Assembly (NCBI GenBank): GCA_021234155.1
Contig: JAJEKV010000053.1
Span: 5,672,488 to 5,736,487, forward strand
Reading direction: 5' to 3'
Length of the DNA: 64,000 bases
DNA from: Isoetes taiwanensis
Lineage: Eukaryota; Streptophyta; Lycopodiopsida; Isoetales; Isoetaceae
Below, piece after piece: positions 30,763 through 39,436 of this stretch; positions within the stretch are counted from its first letter, which is position 1; the number at the start of each line of letters is the position of its first letter. The position numbers were made by a program, and so were the translations under genes. Under the pieces are notes generated by a model. The model was not told the origin of the DNA, searched no databases, and saw nothing but the letters and a program-made list of their open reading frames with translations.

Positions 30763-32752
30763 AACATTGTGCGACCGGAGCATGCCGGTTGGCATGCAAC
30801 GACATTTCGACTGTGCGGTTGCATCCAAAAGGCCAGAGTTACCCTAGGACACATGTCTGAGGAGTAGAGAATCGATGAAACGACCGGACTGCCAAGTACG
30901 TGCTAGCTTTACATTATAGCACTAGGCTAGAGTGCACCGAGTGAAAGATAGACTAGTTGCTTGTAGCAAATCGAGTTTAGCTTTGTTGGTCATAATCACT
31001 GGTCCCTATAATAAATTAGATGCTCTGGACTCATGCCCAAAGTCAAAATCACATTTTGAGCTAGCAAGAATGGCCGAACTGGAGGGACACATCATTTCCC
31101 CCTCTTATCCTATGTCCGTAAAGGGGAACATTTGGGGGTTGGGACATCCATGCGGTGGATGTCCATTTTTTCTTTTTGAGAACGTTTCCTATAACATGAA
31201 CTACTATTTGAACAGTGGGATTAACAAATGGAGCTGTTTTATTCCCCCGATACCTAAACCCTAGTAAATCTGTAGGGTTTAGGTTTTGGCAGCCTTCTTT
31301 GCCTCTGAAGGGGTCAAGAGCTTGCGTGCAGGGTTCCTTCGAGGGTTCGAAGAGAGAACTTAAGAAGGAGAACAAAAAACCCTCCCCAAGTGCCAGTTCC
31401 AAACTTGCTCCGTTGTGATGGCCCGCGAGTTCTGAACATTGTGCGATCGGAGCATGCCGGTTGGCATGCAACGACATTTCGACTGTGCGATTGCATCCAA
31501 AAGGCCAGAGTTACCCTAGGACACATGTCTGAGGAGTAGAGAATCGATGAAATGCCCGGACTGCCAAGTACGTGCTAGCTTTACATTATAGCACTAGGCT
31601 AGAGTGCACCGAGTGAAAGATAGACTAGTTGCTTGTAGCAAATCGAGTTTGGCTTTCTTGGTCATAATCGCTTGTCCCTACAGTAAAGTAGATGCTCTGG
31701 ACTCATGCCCAAAGTCAAAATCACATTTTGAGCTAGCAAGAATGGCCGAACTGGAGGGGCACATCATTTCCCCCTCTTGTCCGGGGAACAATTGGGGGTT
31801 GGGACATCCATGCGGTGGATGTCCATTTTTTCTTTTTGAGAACGTTTCCTATAACATGAACTACTATTCGAACGGTGGGATTAACAAATGGAGCTGATTT
31901 ATTCCCCCGATACCTAAACCCTAGTAAATCTGCAGGGTTTAGGTTTTGGCAGCCTTCCATGCCTCTGAAGGGGTCAAGAGCTTGCGTGCAGGGTTGCTTC
32001 GAGGGTTCGAAGATAGACCTTAAGAAGGAGAACAAAAAACCCTCCCCAAGTGTCAGTTCCAAACTTGCTCCGTTATGATGGCCCGCGAGTTCTGGACATT
32101 GTGCGATCGGAGCATGCCGGTTGGCATGTAACGACACTTCGACTGTGCGGTTGCATCCAAAAGAGCAGAGTTACCCTAGGACACATGTCTGAGGAATCGA
32201 TGAAACGCCCGGACTGCCAAGTACATGCTAGCTTTACATTATAGCACTAGGCTAGAGTGCACCGAGTGAAAGATAGACTAGTTGCCTGTAGCAAATCGAG
32301 TTTGACTTTGTTGGTCATAATCCCTGGTCCCTACAGTAAACTAGGTGCTCTGGACTCATGCCCAAAGTCAAAATCACATTTTGAGCTAGCAAGAATGGCC
32401 GAACTGGAGGGGCACATCATTTCCCCCTCTTGTCCTATGTCTGTAAAGGGGAACATTTAGGGGTTGGGACATCCGTGCGGTGGATGTCCATTTTTTCTTT
32501 TTGAGAACGTTTCCTATAACATGAACTACTATTTGAACAGTGGGATTAACAAATGGAGTTGTTTTATTCCCCCGATACCTAAACCCTAGTAAATCTGTAG
32601 GGTTTAGGTTTTGGCAGTCTTCCCTGCCTCTGAAGGGGTCAAGAGCTTGCGTGCAGGGTTCCTTTGAGGGTTCGAAGAGAGACCTTAAGAAGGAGAACAA
32701 AAAACCCTCCCCAAGTGCCAGTTCCAAACTTGCTCCGTTGTGATGGCCCGCG
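30763..32752 (+). repeat. Three tandem units of 660-670 bp
   Basis: Units begin at GAACATTGTGCGA or GGACATTGTGCGA (about 30763, 31433, 32093) and are over nine-tenths alike by eye. Each has GCATGCCGGTTGGCATG (a palindrome), a stretch with CTTTTTGAGAACG, a telobox hairpin and a GGTTCGAAG-type segment. Unit 2 lacks a few bases around TCTTGTCC. The last unit stops at GATGGCCCGCGA and passes into the Pumilio fragment. ORFs of 64-139 aa recur in every unit on both strands but shift with small indels, so they are not called as genes. Confidence 0.93.
31253..31283. repeat. Telobox hairpin in tandem unit 1
   Basis: CCTAAACCCTA and TAGGGTTTAGG are separated by 9 bp, giving an 11-bp perfect stem of plant-type telomere sequence. 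The same structure recurs at 31913-31943 (one mismatch) and 32578-32608. Confidence 0.85.
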
Positions 32753-32757
32753 ACCGG

Positions 32758-32930
32758 AGTGGTAATGTGTGCAGTTCCTTGCTCATGGCCAATGTTTTGC
32801 AGCATGCATTAGACTATGGCAAACCTTATGAAAGAAGTGAAATTCTTACCAAGTTTCCTGGACAAATTGTACAAATGAGCCAGCCCAAGTTTGCATCAAA
32901 TGTTATAGAGAAATGTCTTGATGTGAGTAG
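32758..32930 (+). pseudogene. Pumilio RNA-binding domain fragment
   Basis: The frame reads NVLQHALDYGKPYERSEI and GQIVQMSQPKFASNVIEKCL. This is the C-terminal repeat region of plant Pumilio proteins (PUM-HD), which bind mRNA 3' UTRs in the cytoplasm. SNVIEKCL is the characteristic helix. Only about one and a half repeats are present, with no flanking Pumilio exons. It follows directly after the 660-bp array and is followed by a piece of a different gene, so it is a captured fragment. Confidence 0.85.
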
Positions 32931-32989
32931 AGGACTCCAATATGCATCTGCTGCATTTGCACAAAAGACGCAAGGAAAAATGCTTCTTG

Positions 32990-33121
32990 GTGATTGCTAT
33001 TAAGCTGGGAAAGCAAAAGCATGTATATTATGAGGCACTAGATATCCAGAAGAAAGCATTGGGAGATTTACATCCAGAAGTTGCAAATATATGCAGATAC
33101 TTAGCAGAAGCACACCTTCAG
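32990..33121 (+). pseudogene. Kinesin-light-chain-related TPR exon fragment
   Basis: In a shifted frame this reads YEALDIQKKALGDLHPEV then ANICRYLAEAHLQ. It matches the tetratricopeptide repeat of plant kinesin light chain-related proteins (ETCRYLAEA...). The last codon, CAG, is followed by GTAAAA, a retained splice donor. Retention of a donor indicates capture of genomic DNA and not of processed mRNA. Confidence 0.75.
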
Positions 33122-33800
33122 GTAAAAGAAACTTTCTTGCTCCATTGATTTTCTGATGACTTTTAATCTCTCTGCTCATGGACATAATTACAATTGAATA
33201 ATTATTCTGCTTAAAGACATAATAAAACCAAAAATCTCTATTTATCTCAACAATTATTAAAATAGCCATTAATAATGTCTAAAGCTTTAGACAGGAATAG
33301 CCATCCTGTATTATGATGACTCAGTGATTTGGTGAAGGAATCCAACAGTTCTGTCTATCAAGTTCTGTTTCGACCATTTAAGCACTAGTTCGTCAGGTTC
33401 TAAAACAGAAGCTGCAGAGTTTGAAATTTCATTACCTAGTCTTTGCTTGGAGGTCTTCCAGATACAAGCTCTTCAAGGAGATCTCAGAATGCATCCCTAC
33501 TCATCGACATTGCAAATTGACAGTCAAAGTACAATCTCACAAATCGACAGTCGAATACAATCTCATGTACCCTCACAAAGATCGGCGACAACTGCGTGCC
33601 ACTTGGTCACGGTGGCTATGCGGCTCTATTTTTCAATCGCAACCGTCAAAATGTCACTTCAATCGGCAACAGATGGCATATACCACCAGGCCACCTCCCC
33701 ACTTCCAAGGGTTTGCCCCCTTCAGGCAACCCAAAAGCCACTAGTCACACAACTGGGCTTATCTAAAGCTTAACGAGGAGGATTTTTTACGTTGCGTGGC
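33122..33800. other. Spacer between captured fragments
   Basis: Contains intron-like AT-rich sequence followed by a more GC-balanced stretch (33421-33773) with two overlapping ~108-aa frames that I do not recognise. Confidence 0.35.
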
Positions 33801-33806
33801 CAAGCA

Positions 33807-33821
33807 TAAACCCTAAACCCT
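33807..33821 (+). promoter_or_regulatory. Double telobox before the CRM-gene start
   Basis: TAAACCCTAAACCCT lies directly before ATGGCGTTTCC. Teloboxes are common near the starts of plant housekeeping and organelle-protein genes. This supports capture of the CRM gene together with its 5' end. Confidence 0.55.
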
Positions 33822-34665
33822 ATGGCGTTTCCACGTTTCTTTGGCGCTTAAGCTTTTGCCCGCCCACGGACCGGCTCATAAGTTCGGGCGCCTGTTTTCC
33901 TAAATGATCTATGCCTCGGTGCACATTTTACATTCGAGATAACTCCTCTATACCTTCCGTCTTCTCCGGATCCTTCTACCTTAACTAGAGAACAGAGGAA
34001 ATTGATGGCTATGCAGAAAGTTAAGGAGGAGCGGAAGATGCGAATGAGAAAAAAGTACATGGAGACGGCAGAGGATAAGCTAATGTGGAGGATACGAAAG
34101 GTATTTGATTGATTTCATTCTGCAAAGACCACTTTTCATAGCAATGCGTAGAAGATTAGGCTTGAAAATGTCCTTCCTTGGTTGGATGTCTATACCTAAG
34201 TAGTAATGCGCTTGTTTTATGTATTGTTCCTTGGGTTGATGAACTACAAATCTCGGACAAAGAGAAAAATTGCAGATAATGACCGGAGGATGAAGAAATA
34301 TGAGCTGCCAAGCCCGACATAGAAGGAGACCACGATCCCGAGATCCTTATACCGAGCAACTCCATGCACTTAAGAAGATTGGTTACAAGAACAGAAACTA
34401 TGTACCAGAGGGGGGCAGCGTGGAATATATGGAGAAACCATTGAGAACATGCATATGCTTTGGAAGAAGCAAAAAGCTTGATTCGGTTGGATTGCCACAT
34501 GTTCCCTAAGGAAGTAATTAAGGATATGGCCAAAGAACTTGCAAGGCTCAATGGGGGCATCGTGATTGATATTCATCAGGCAACAACTATTATTTTGTAC
34601 AGGGGAAAGAACTATCAACAACCTGAAGGGCTCATACCTAAGAATCTTCTTGACAAAAGAAAGGT
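33822..34665 (+). pseudogene. CRM-domain (CRS1-YhbY) gene fragment
   Basis: Pieces in order: ATGGCGTTTCC start; EQRKLMAMQKVKEERKMRM and KYMETAEDKLMWRIRK (33982-34098, then GT); ADNDRRMKKYELPSP; RSRDPYTEQLHALKKIGYKN then RNYVPEGG (34330-34412); CHMFPKEVIKDMAKELARL, NGGIVIDIHQATTIILYRGK and NYQQPEGLIPKNLLDKRK, then GTGTGT (to 34665). The last part is a CRM RNA-binding domain, as in plant organelle splicing and ribosome-assembly factors. Introns and boundaries are kept, but frameshifts near 34310 and 34415 and an early stop break the gene. Confidence 0.85.
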
Positions 34666-35685
34666 GTGTGATGGTATTTTCAAGCAGTTAATGCGAGCGG
34701 CTTGTCTTGTTATTCTTTTATCAAATATAATAATGTGCAGGATTACTTTATTCCAGGCCACTTGCATCCATCTGTCGAATGTATGTTTGTAAGTCGGGAG
34801 CGCTCTTCGTAAGAATGGGCAAGAAAAGAGAAGCAAAGGCCTGCTGTCAGAGGTCACACAGTTAATGACATTATTAAAGAATTAAGTGAAGTTGCATTTG
34901 TATATGAAGGTATGCATGAGCAAGCAATAGGCTTATTAGAAAATTCAGAGTCCTGTTTTTCAAAACATAACTTCATTCTTTCTACTCCATGTTTTACTTT
35001 CAATTTACGTCAGAAGCATACCGCTCCGCATTTTTGTGCAATGTCTTAATGGTTGCAAATTTTATCTTTGCTTGAGATTTGCAGCAATGTCTTATGAATT
35101 CTAAAATTCATAAGTTCGGAGAACGTTTTTTGGGAGTTGTGAAGGTCATTTTGGGACCAATAAGCGACTATCCTAATGACTTTTTCGTGGATATCTAGCA
35201 AAGGTTCCATGGATATATGATTCGCATTTCAATTTAGATTGTGCAGTATGTGAGGCTAGGTAATACTGAATGATCAGATTTGATGATATTTTGTTGTTTT
35301 AATCTGTTTGTTATGTTACATCTTAACACATGCCGTTCTTTAACTTTATTTAGATGAATGCTGGAGTCTTAACAGGGGGGGCCATGTCTGCGTCGGTAAG
35401 TTCGGAGGCGAAGCGATGGTCTGAATATTTGCGGGAAGGGTAACGATGCATGATTTACTCCAAAGATGACCAGATGCAGACTTGAGATTCTCGGTAAGAC
35501 TTATAGGTCACCATATGTGCACACTCTTCATTCTTATTGACAACACCTTTTGACATGCTCCATTCACCTTATCCTAATTGCAAGGGTTTCTTTGTTGGAA
35601 CATACATCATGATATCACTTAGCTCCAATTTTCAACTTCTTGAACTTCATGTTCCAAAAGAGTAGTGTAAACCGAAAAGCTTAAT
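34666..35685. other. Intron-like sequence with a possible short exon
   Basis: A short frame near 34845-34905 reads VRGHTVNDIIKELSEVAFVY and then GTATGC, like an exon end; I do not recognise it. The rest is AT-rich with no gene seen. Confidence 0.3.
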
Positions 35686-35970
35686 GTGCTTTGTCTGTTT
35701 ACAGTTTACAGGGCAGATACACTCTCAAAAAAATGGCAGGCAGTAACAAATCTGTTCAATAGATCATATTACAACAGCAAAACATGTAGGCCTGATGTAT
35801 CGCGTTTTCAGGCGAGTGTTCTTTACTTACTGGGTTATTTTGTACTACAGCTCCATCAATCAAGTCGACAGAAACTGTTCCATCAAGAGATGCTACGTCT
35901 TGTTGAAGAAAGTATGTTGAGCCGCCAATCAGAAGCACCCACATACTTCTCAGAGATGAATGTGAAATAG
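35686..35970 (+). other. Exon-like frame of unknown origin
   Basis: A 94-aa frame includes YRADTLSKKWQAVTNLF, HQEMLRLVEESMLS and TYFSEMNVK, with a normal coding composition. It may be a further exon of a captured gene. No family was recognised. Confidence 0.3.
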
Positions 35971-36428
35971 CCTATGAATGTTCAACCACTTTTCCAGACT
36001 CACTTTACCAATTATGAAGTTCAGTTTTTGCCTTGTAGACTTTACATTTTAACAGTCGAGTGCTGGAAGTTAATTAATTCAGAGATATCCAGAGGCTATT
36101 GATTATGAGAAATTAATATTTCATGTTCTCCTTCCCATGTACCATTGCCATATTTCAATGTAATAACATCAAGAAAGCGAGGATAATCCTTCAGCCAACT
36201 CTAATCACGTTTGGTTAAATAAAAACATTATTGTTTTATAAGCGAAACTTACGAAGGAATAATCATTACATATAATATTACTTCGTGATCATATTAGTAG
36301 AAACTAGGTATACCTACATCATTTCCAAATCGTAATGATTAACTATTCCAAATTATAGGGAAAAAAAATCATATTCAAACCCCGCTTTATATGTTGTCCA
36401 TTAATTGCTACAAAATATCCAAATAATT

Positions 36429-36810
36429 TACCATGTCAATATACCGAGGAAGATAGATACGATCAAATACCATTCCATTAAACTTGAAATACTAATCATT
36501 AGTTCGTATCAGACATTTTAAGTTGCTAGAAAAATTAGCTGAAATAATTATGTTTTAGTACCATAGAAAATAGGGTAAAAAAAGTCGTATTAGCATATTT
36601 AAACCAAGATTGTTTACCAGGTTGTGTATTGATGATTAATCACTATAAAATGTCATGATAATTATGCGCTTAACATTACCATGTCAATATACTGAAGAAG
36701 ATAGATGCGATCAAATACCAGTCTAATAAATGTGACCTATTAAACAGTAGTACATATCATATAGTTTAAGCTGTTACAGAGACCAATTAAAATTGCCATG
36801 TTTCAGCATC
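36429..36810 (+). repeat. Right subterminal tandem repeat (~248 bp, two copies)
   Basis: TACCATGTCAATATACCGAG at 36429 recurs at 36677 as TACCATGTCAATATACTGAA. AAGATAGAT.CGATCAAATACCA and later TTAAG.TG blocks follow in both. Together with the left array this gives tandem repeats near both ends of the element. Confidence 0.75.
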
Positions 36811-36990
36811 ATGTCATAAAACAATGTTGTCTTATCACCTATAAAAATTATGTTGATGAACCATATTAGATAACTAGACATGGTTTGTAAACTTTTGAAC
36901 CCACAAACATGTACTGATTTATGGATTTGGTTTTCACCAACAAACCATTAAAAAAAATTATAATGGTTCAATTTTGGGGGCCTTGTGTAA

Positions 36991-37524
36991 TGTGATTATA
37001 TTTTATCTTGAATCTATGTTTTTTTTATAACAACCCATTCAATTGTTTTAGGGATATATGGTCTATGATTTCAGGAATTGTTATTTTTACATCCATATCA
37101 AATCCCCTTGGAACCCCCTGTTATTTTGCTACATATTGGTATATAAGAGGAAGTAAGAACTAAGCTAAGCTTATTGTAAGAAGTCCAAGAATAGTCCTTA
37201 GAATTGTAGATAGTAGGGCAGACCTTGTATGTAGTAAGCAAGATCCTGGCAACAACAATATAGAGATTATTCTGCTTGAAGAAGCCAGAACTCAATTGGA
37301 ACCTTGAGATCATGTAGCTTATGGGGGTTGCATGGAGGTTTTAGCAAGGGCACGAAAGGTGCCATCGGCTCCATGAGACAAGAAGCTAATATAGAAGATA
37401 GACAAAGATGTATATATACCTTTGGTGATTCGATTGAAGATAAGATGCTAAAATAAACTATGATAAGGAATTGCACTGCTAAGAAACATAGTAAGAGGAT
37501 GTATGCCAAAGCGGCCTAAAGAAG
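36991..37524. other. Non-coding stretch with LTR-like promoter motif
   Basis: TTGGTATATAAGAGG near 37136 and a following transcribed-leader-like segment resemble a plant LTR. No partner LTR or primer site was found. Confidence 0.3.
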
Positions 37525-38119
37525 CTGTGACGCCCGATGTCAAGAACGAGAACAACCGCGAGTCCAAGCCACCCGCAAATGGACTCCGGCCCCGGAGAAT
37601 ATGCACTCATGTATCAGCGAAGAACTTAGCACATGCCCCACGTGTCAGAGTTTAAACCATGTTTATCATCATATGATCCAAGAATCAAAAGTCATACGAT
37701 CTCAACATCATCATTAGTTGCTTTCATTGCTCACAAGGAGAATTCTCCTTTAGCACCTTCATGCTAAACACAAAGCCTCTAGATACTGCTCCTTCTCCTG
37801 AGGATAACATATCCAATTATCTCTGAAAAAAGAACTATTAGCATCACAATAGCACCAATATCATGAATCTAGAATTACATGAGTTTGTCAAAGGAAGTAA
37901 AGTCATGGAGGAGAATGAGTTCATGACATTGAGTTAGCCGGAAATACCCCACAGTTAAACAAATAGGATAGGATAACTCTATGACAAATGGATTGATTGT
38001 AGCTAAACTCCTTGGGATGAGGTGGCACTGACGAAGATATGGTGATGAAAATACGAAGATATGGTGATGACAATATGGTGCTTGGGTTCGAGGTGGAAGC
38101 AATCTTTGGTTGGTAAGGT
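37525..38119 (+). other. Possible LTR start leading into repeat R
   Basis: TGTGACGCCCGATGTCAAG resembles the start of several plant gypsy LTRs and may be the true left end of repeat R. It includes two copies of ACGAAGATATGGTGATGA near 38032 and 38055. No coding sequence is seen. Confidence 0.35.
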
Positions 38120-39436
38120 AATAAAGTTTGAAGTTGTGAACATTAGTTGTGATATTTATTTGCTAGCTAAGGAACTTGGGGGTTTTAATAAGAAAATATT
38201 AAAACCATAGCTAATGATTATTTGTAAATATGGAGATGGAGCCATGCTAAGGAATGTTAAGGAGTGGCCTCGTACAAATATTGGACATACACGGTTTCTC
38301 GGCATCAAAGGTAATTACGGTGATATGTGGATAATTTCAGTACGTAACTTAAGTTGGGAGCTATGGAAAGTGGGTTTTTAATTGGAATATTAAAAACCTT
38401 AGCTAACAATTGTTAAAAGATAACTTAAATTCAGGTGAGATTGACTAGCCAACAGTTGCTGCTTCATGTGTATCCTGGTGCTTGGCCGCTCTTGCGGCAA
38501 CAAGCCTTGCATCTGTGCGTGGCTTGGTTGATGTGGCTGATTTGGAAGCGGCGGCGGTTGTGGATCTTTCAGGGGATTCAGCAGCCTGCAGCCTCTCTGA
38601 TTCCTCGACTCAGGTACAAGCTATTTCAAAGCTTTCTGATGTTCCCGGGATTAGTAGGGCGGAAGTTTGCCATTTGGCGGGACTTCTTGGGTGTTGTAGA
38701 TGGTGATGGTCGGTTTGTACAGCAGTAGAGTTGCAGTTTTTCTGTGAGTTTGTTGTGGAGTGTCGAGGTATCGCTGTCTCTTTGGGGCAGTTCTCCTTCC
38801 TCCTCACAAAAAAAAAAAAAAATTAAATTAAATTGAGGAATCTTGGAGATCATGAGAAGTTAGGCAGCGAGAGCTATATGAGGCAAATGAGGGTGTATTT
38901 ACTTAAGAGATCAGTTGTAGCAAGCTACTTCAACATGGTTCTTGTATGGGCAGCATCGGCAAGAGTATGATTTAGACACATGCTTGGAAAATATCTAATG
39001 AATATCACATGTCTTGGTCTTTGCTCCACTATTGTCTTGGTGTTTGATGTATATTGGATCCTCTGGGGTCGGGCTTCTAGGTTTCGTGGCCTAGGTTGCT
39101 CCAGCATGCTCATATTCATCTGTGTTTCTCTGTTCTATTCTTGTGCTTTGTGACACCAGGAGTAGTTCTCCTTGCGAGGATGCTACGTCACCTCTGTGAC
39201 TCCATGGTAAGAGGTCCTCCAGCACTAGACGTGGGTTGGGAAGGGTATGCGCATGCGAGGTTCACCCCACCAATTCCGTCAACGGGGCTCTGGATGTGAG
39301 TTGGCTGGGCATTTCTCTGGTAACAGGGCCTGCATATAGGCTGACTGAGCTTCCCATTGTCTCGGAGCTATGTTATGATGCTTTGGCACTTTGATTATAT
39401 TTCTTTGCTTCCGATGCTTGTGTTTGGTATTCCTTA
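38120..39436 (+). repeat. Repeat R, copy 2 (inverted relative to copy 1)
   Basis: Reverse-complement match to 18130-18620 followed by 12310-12764, that is to copy 1 with its copia removed. The sequence GACACATG...AATATCTAATGAATATC here is the unoccupied equivalent of the copia-1 target. This copy has instead gained the LINE fragment at 38436-38827. Confidence 0.75.
38436..38827 (+). mobile_element. 5'-truncated LINE (family A) with 11-bp duplication
   Basis: Matches 27290-27660 of the long LINE closely (for example CTCTTGCGGCAACAAGCC and GGGTGTTGTAGATGGTGATG) and ends in a 15-bp A-run at 38808-38822. TTAAATTCAGG (38425-38435) and TTAAATTGAGG (38828-38838) form a target duplication with one mismatch. 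It lacks the CTTGCTTTGTAACATT piece of the other copies, so its tail was added about 60 bp earlier. Confidence 0.88.

Larger units (their letters stand above)
29305..36987. mobile_element. 7.7-kb inverted-repeat element carrying plant gene fragments
   Basis: Ends are 22-bp inverted repeats with one mismatch: CACAAGGCCCCCAAAA... at 29305-29326 and its complement at 36966-36987. TAA flanks both ends (29302-29304; 36988-36990), a possible 3-bp duplication as in PIF/Harbinger or CACTA groups. Inside are tandem arrays near both ends, three 660-bp units, and exon pieces of Pumilio, kinesin-light-chain-related and CRM-domain genes. No transposase was seen, so it would be non-autonomous. The alternative is a chance pair of copies of one short repeat. 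Confidence 0.55.

Noticed and set aside
30932-32743. ORFs of 64-139 aa repeated in each 660-bp unit on both strands
   Set aside because: They recur because the DNA repeats, lengths change with small indels, and no domain or coding pattern is visible.
30763-32752. CRISPR array or rDNA spacer
   Set aside because: Units are long and contiguous with no spacer pattern, and no rRNA sequence is present.
29305-36987. Helitron as the carrier of the gene fragments
   Set aside because: Clear 22-bp inverted ends with TAA flanks are present, and no CTRR end with a hairpin was located; not fully excluded.
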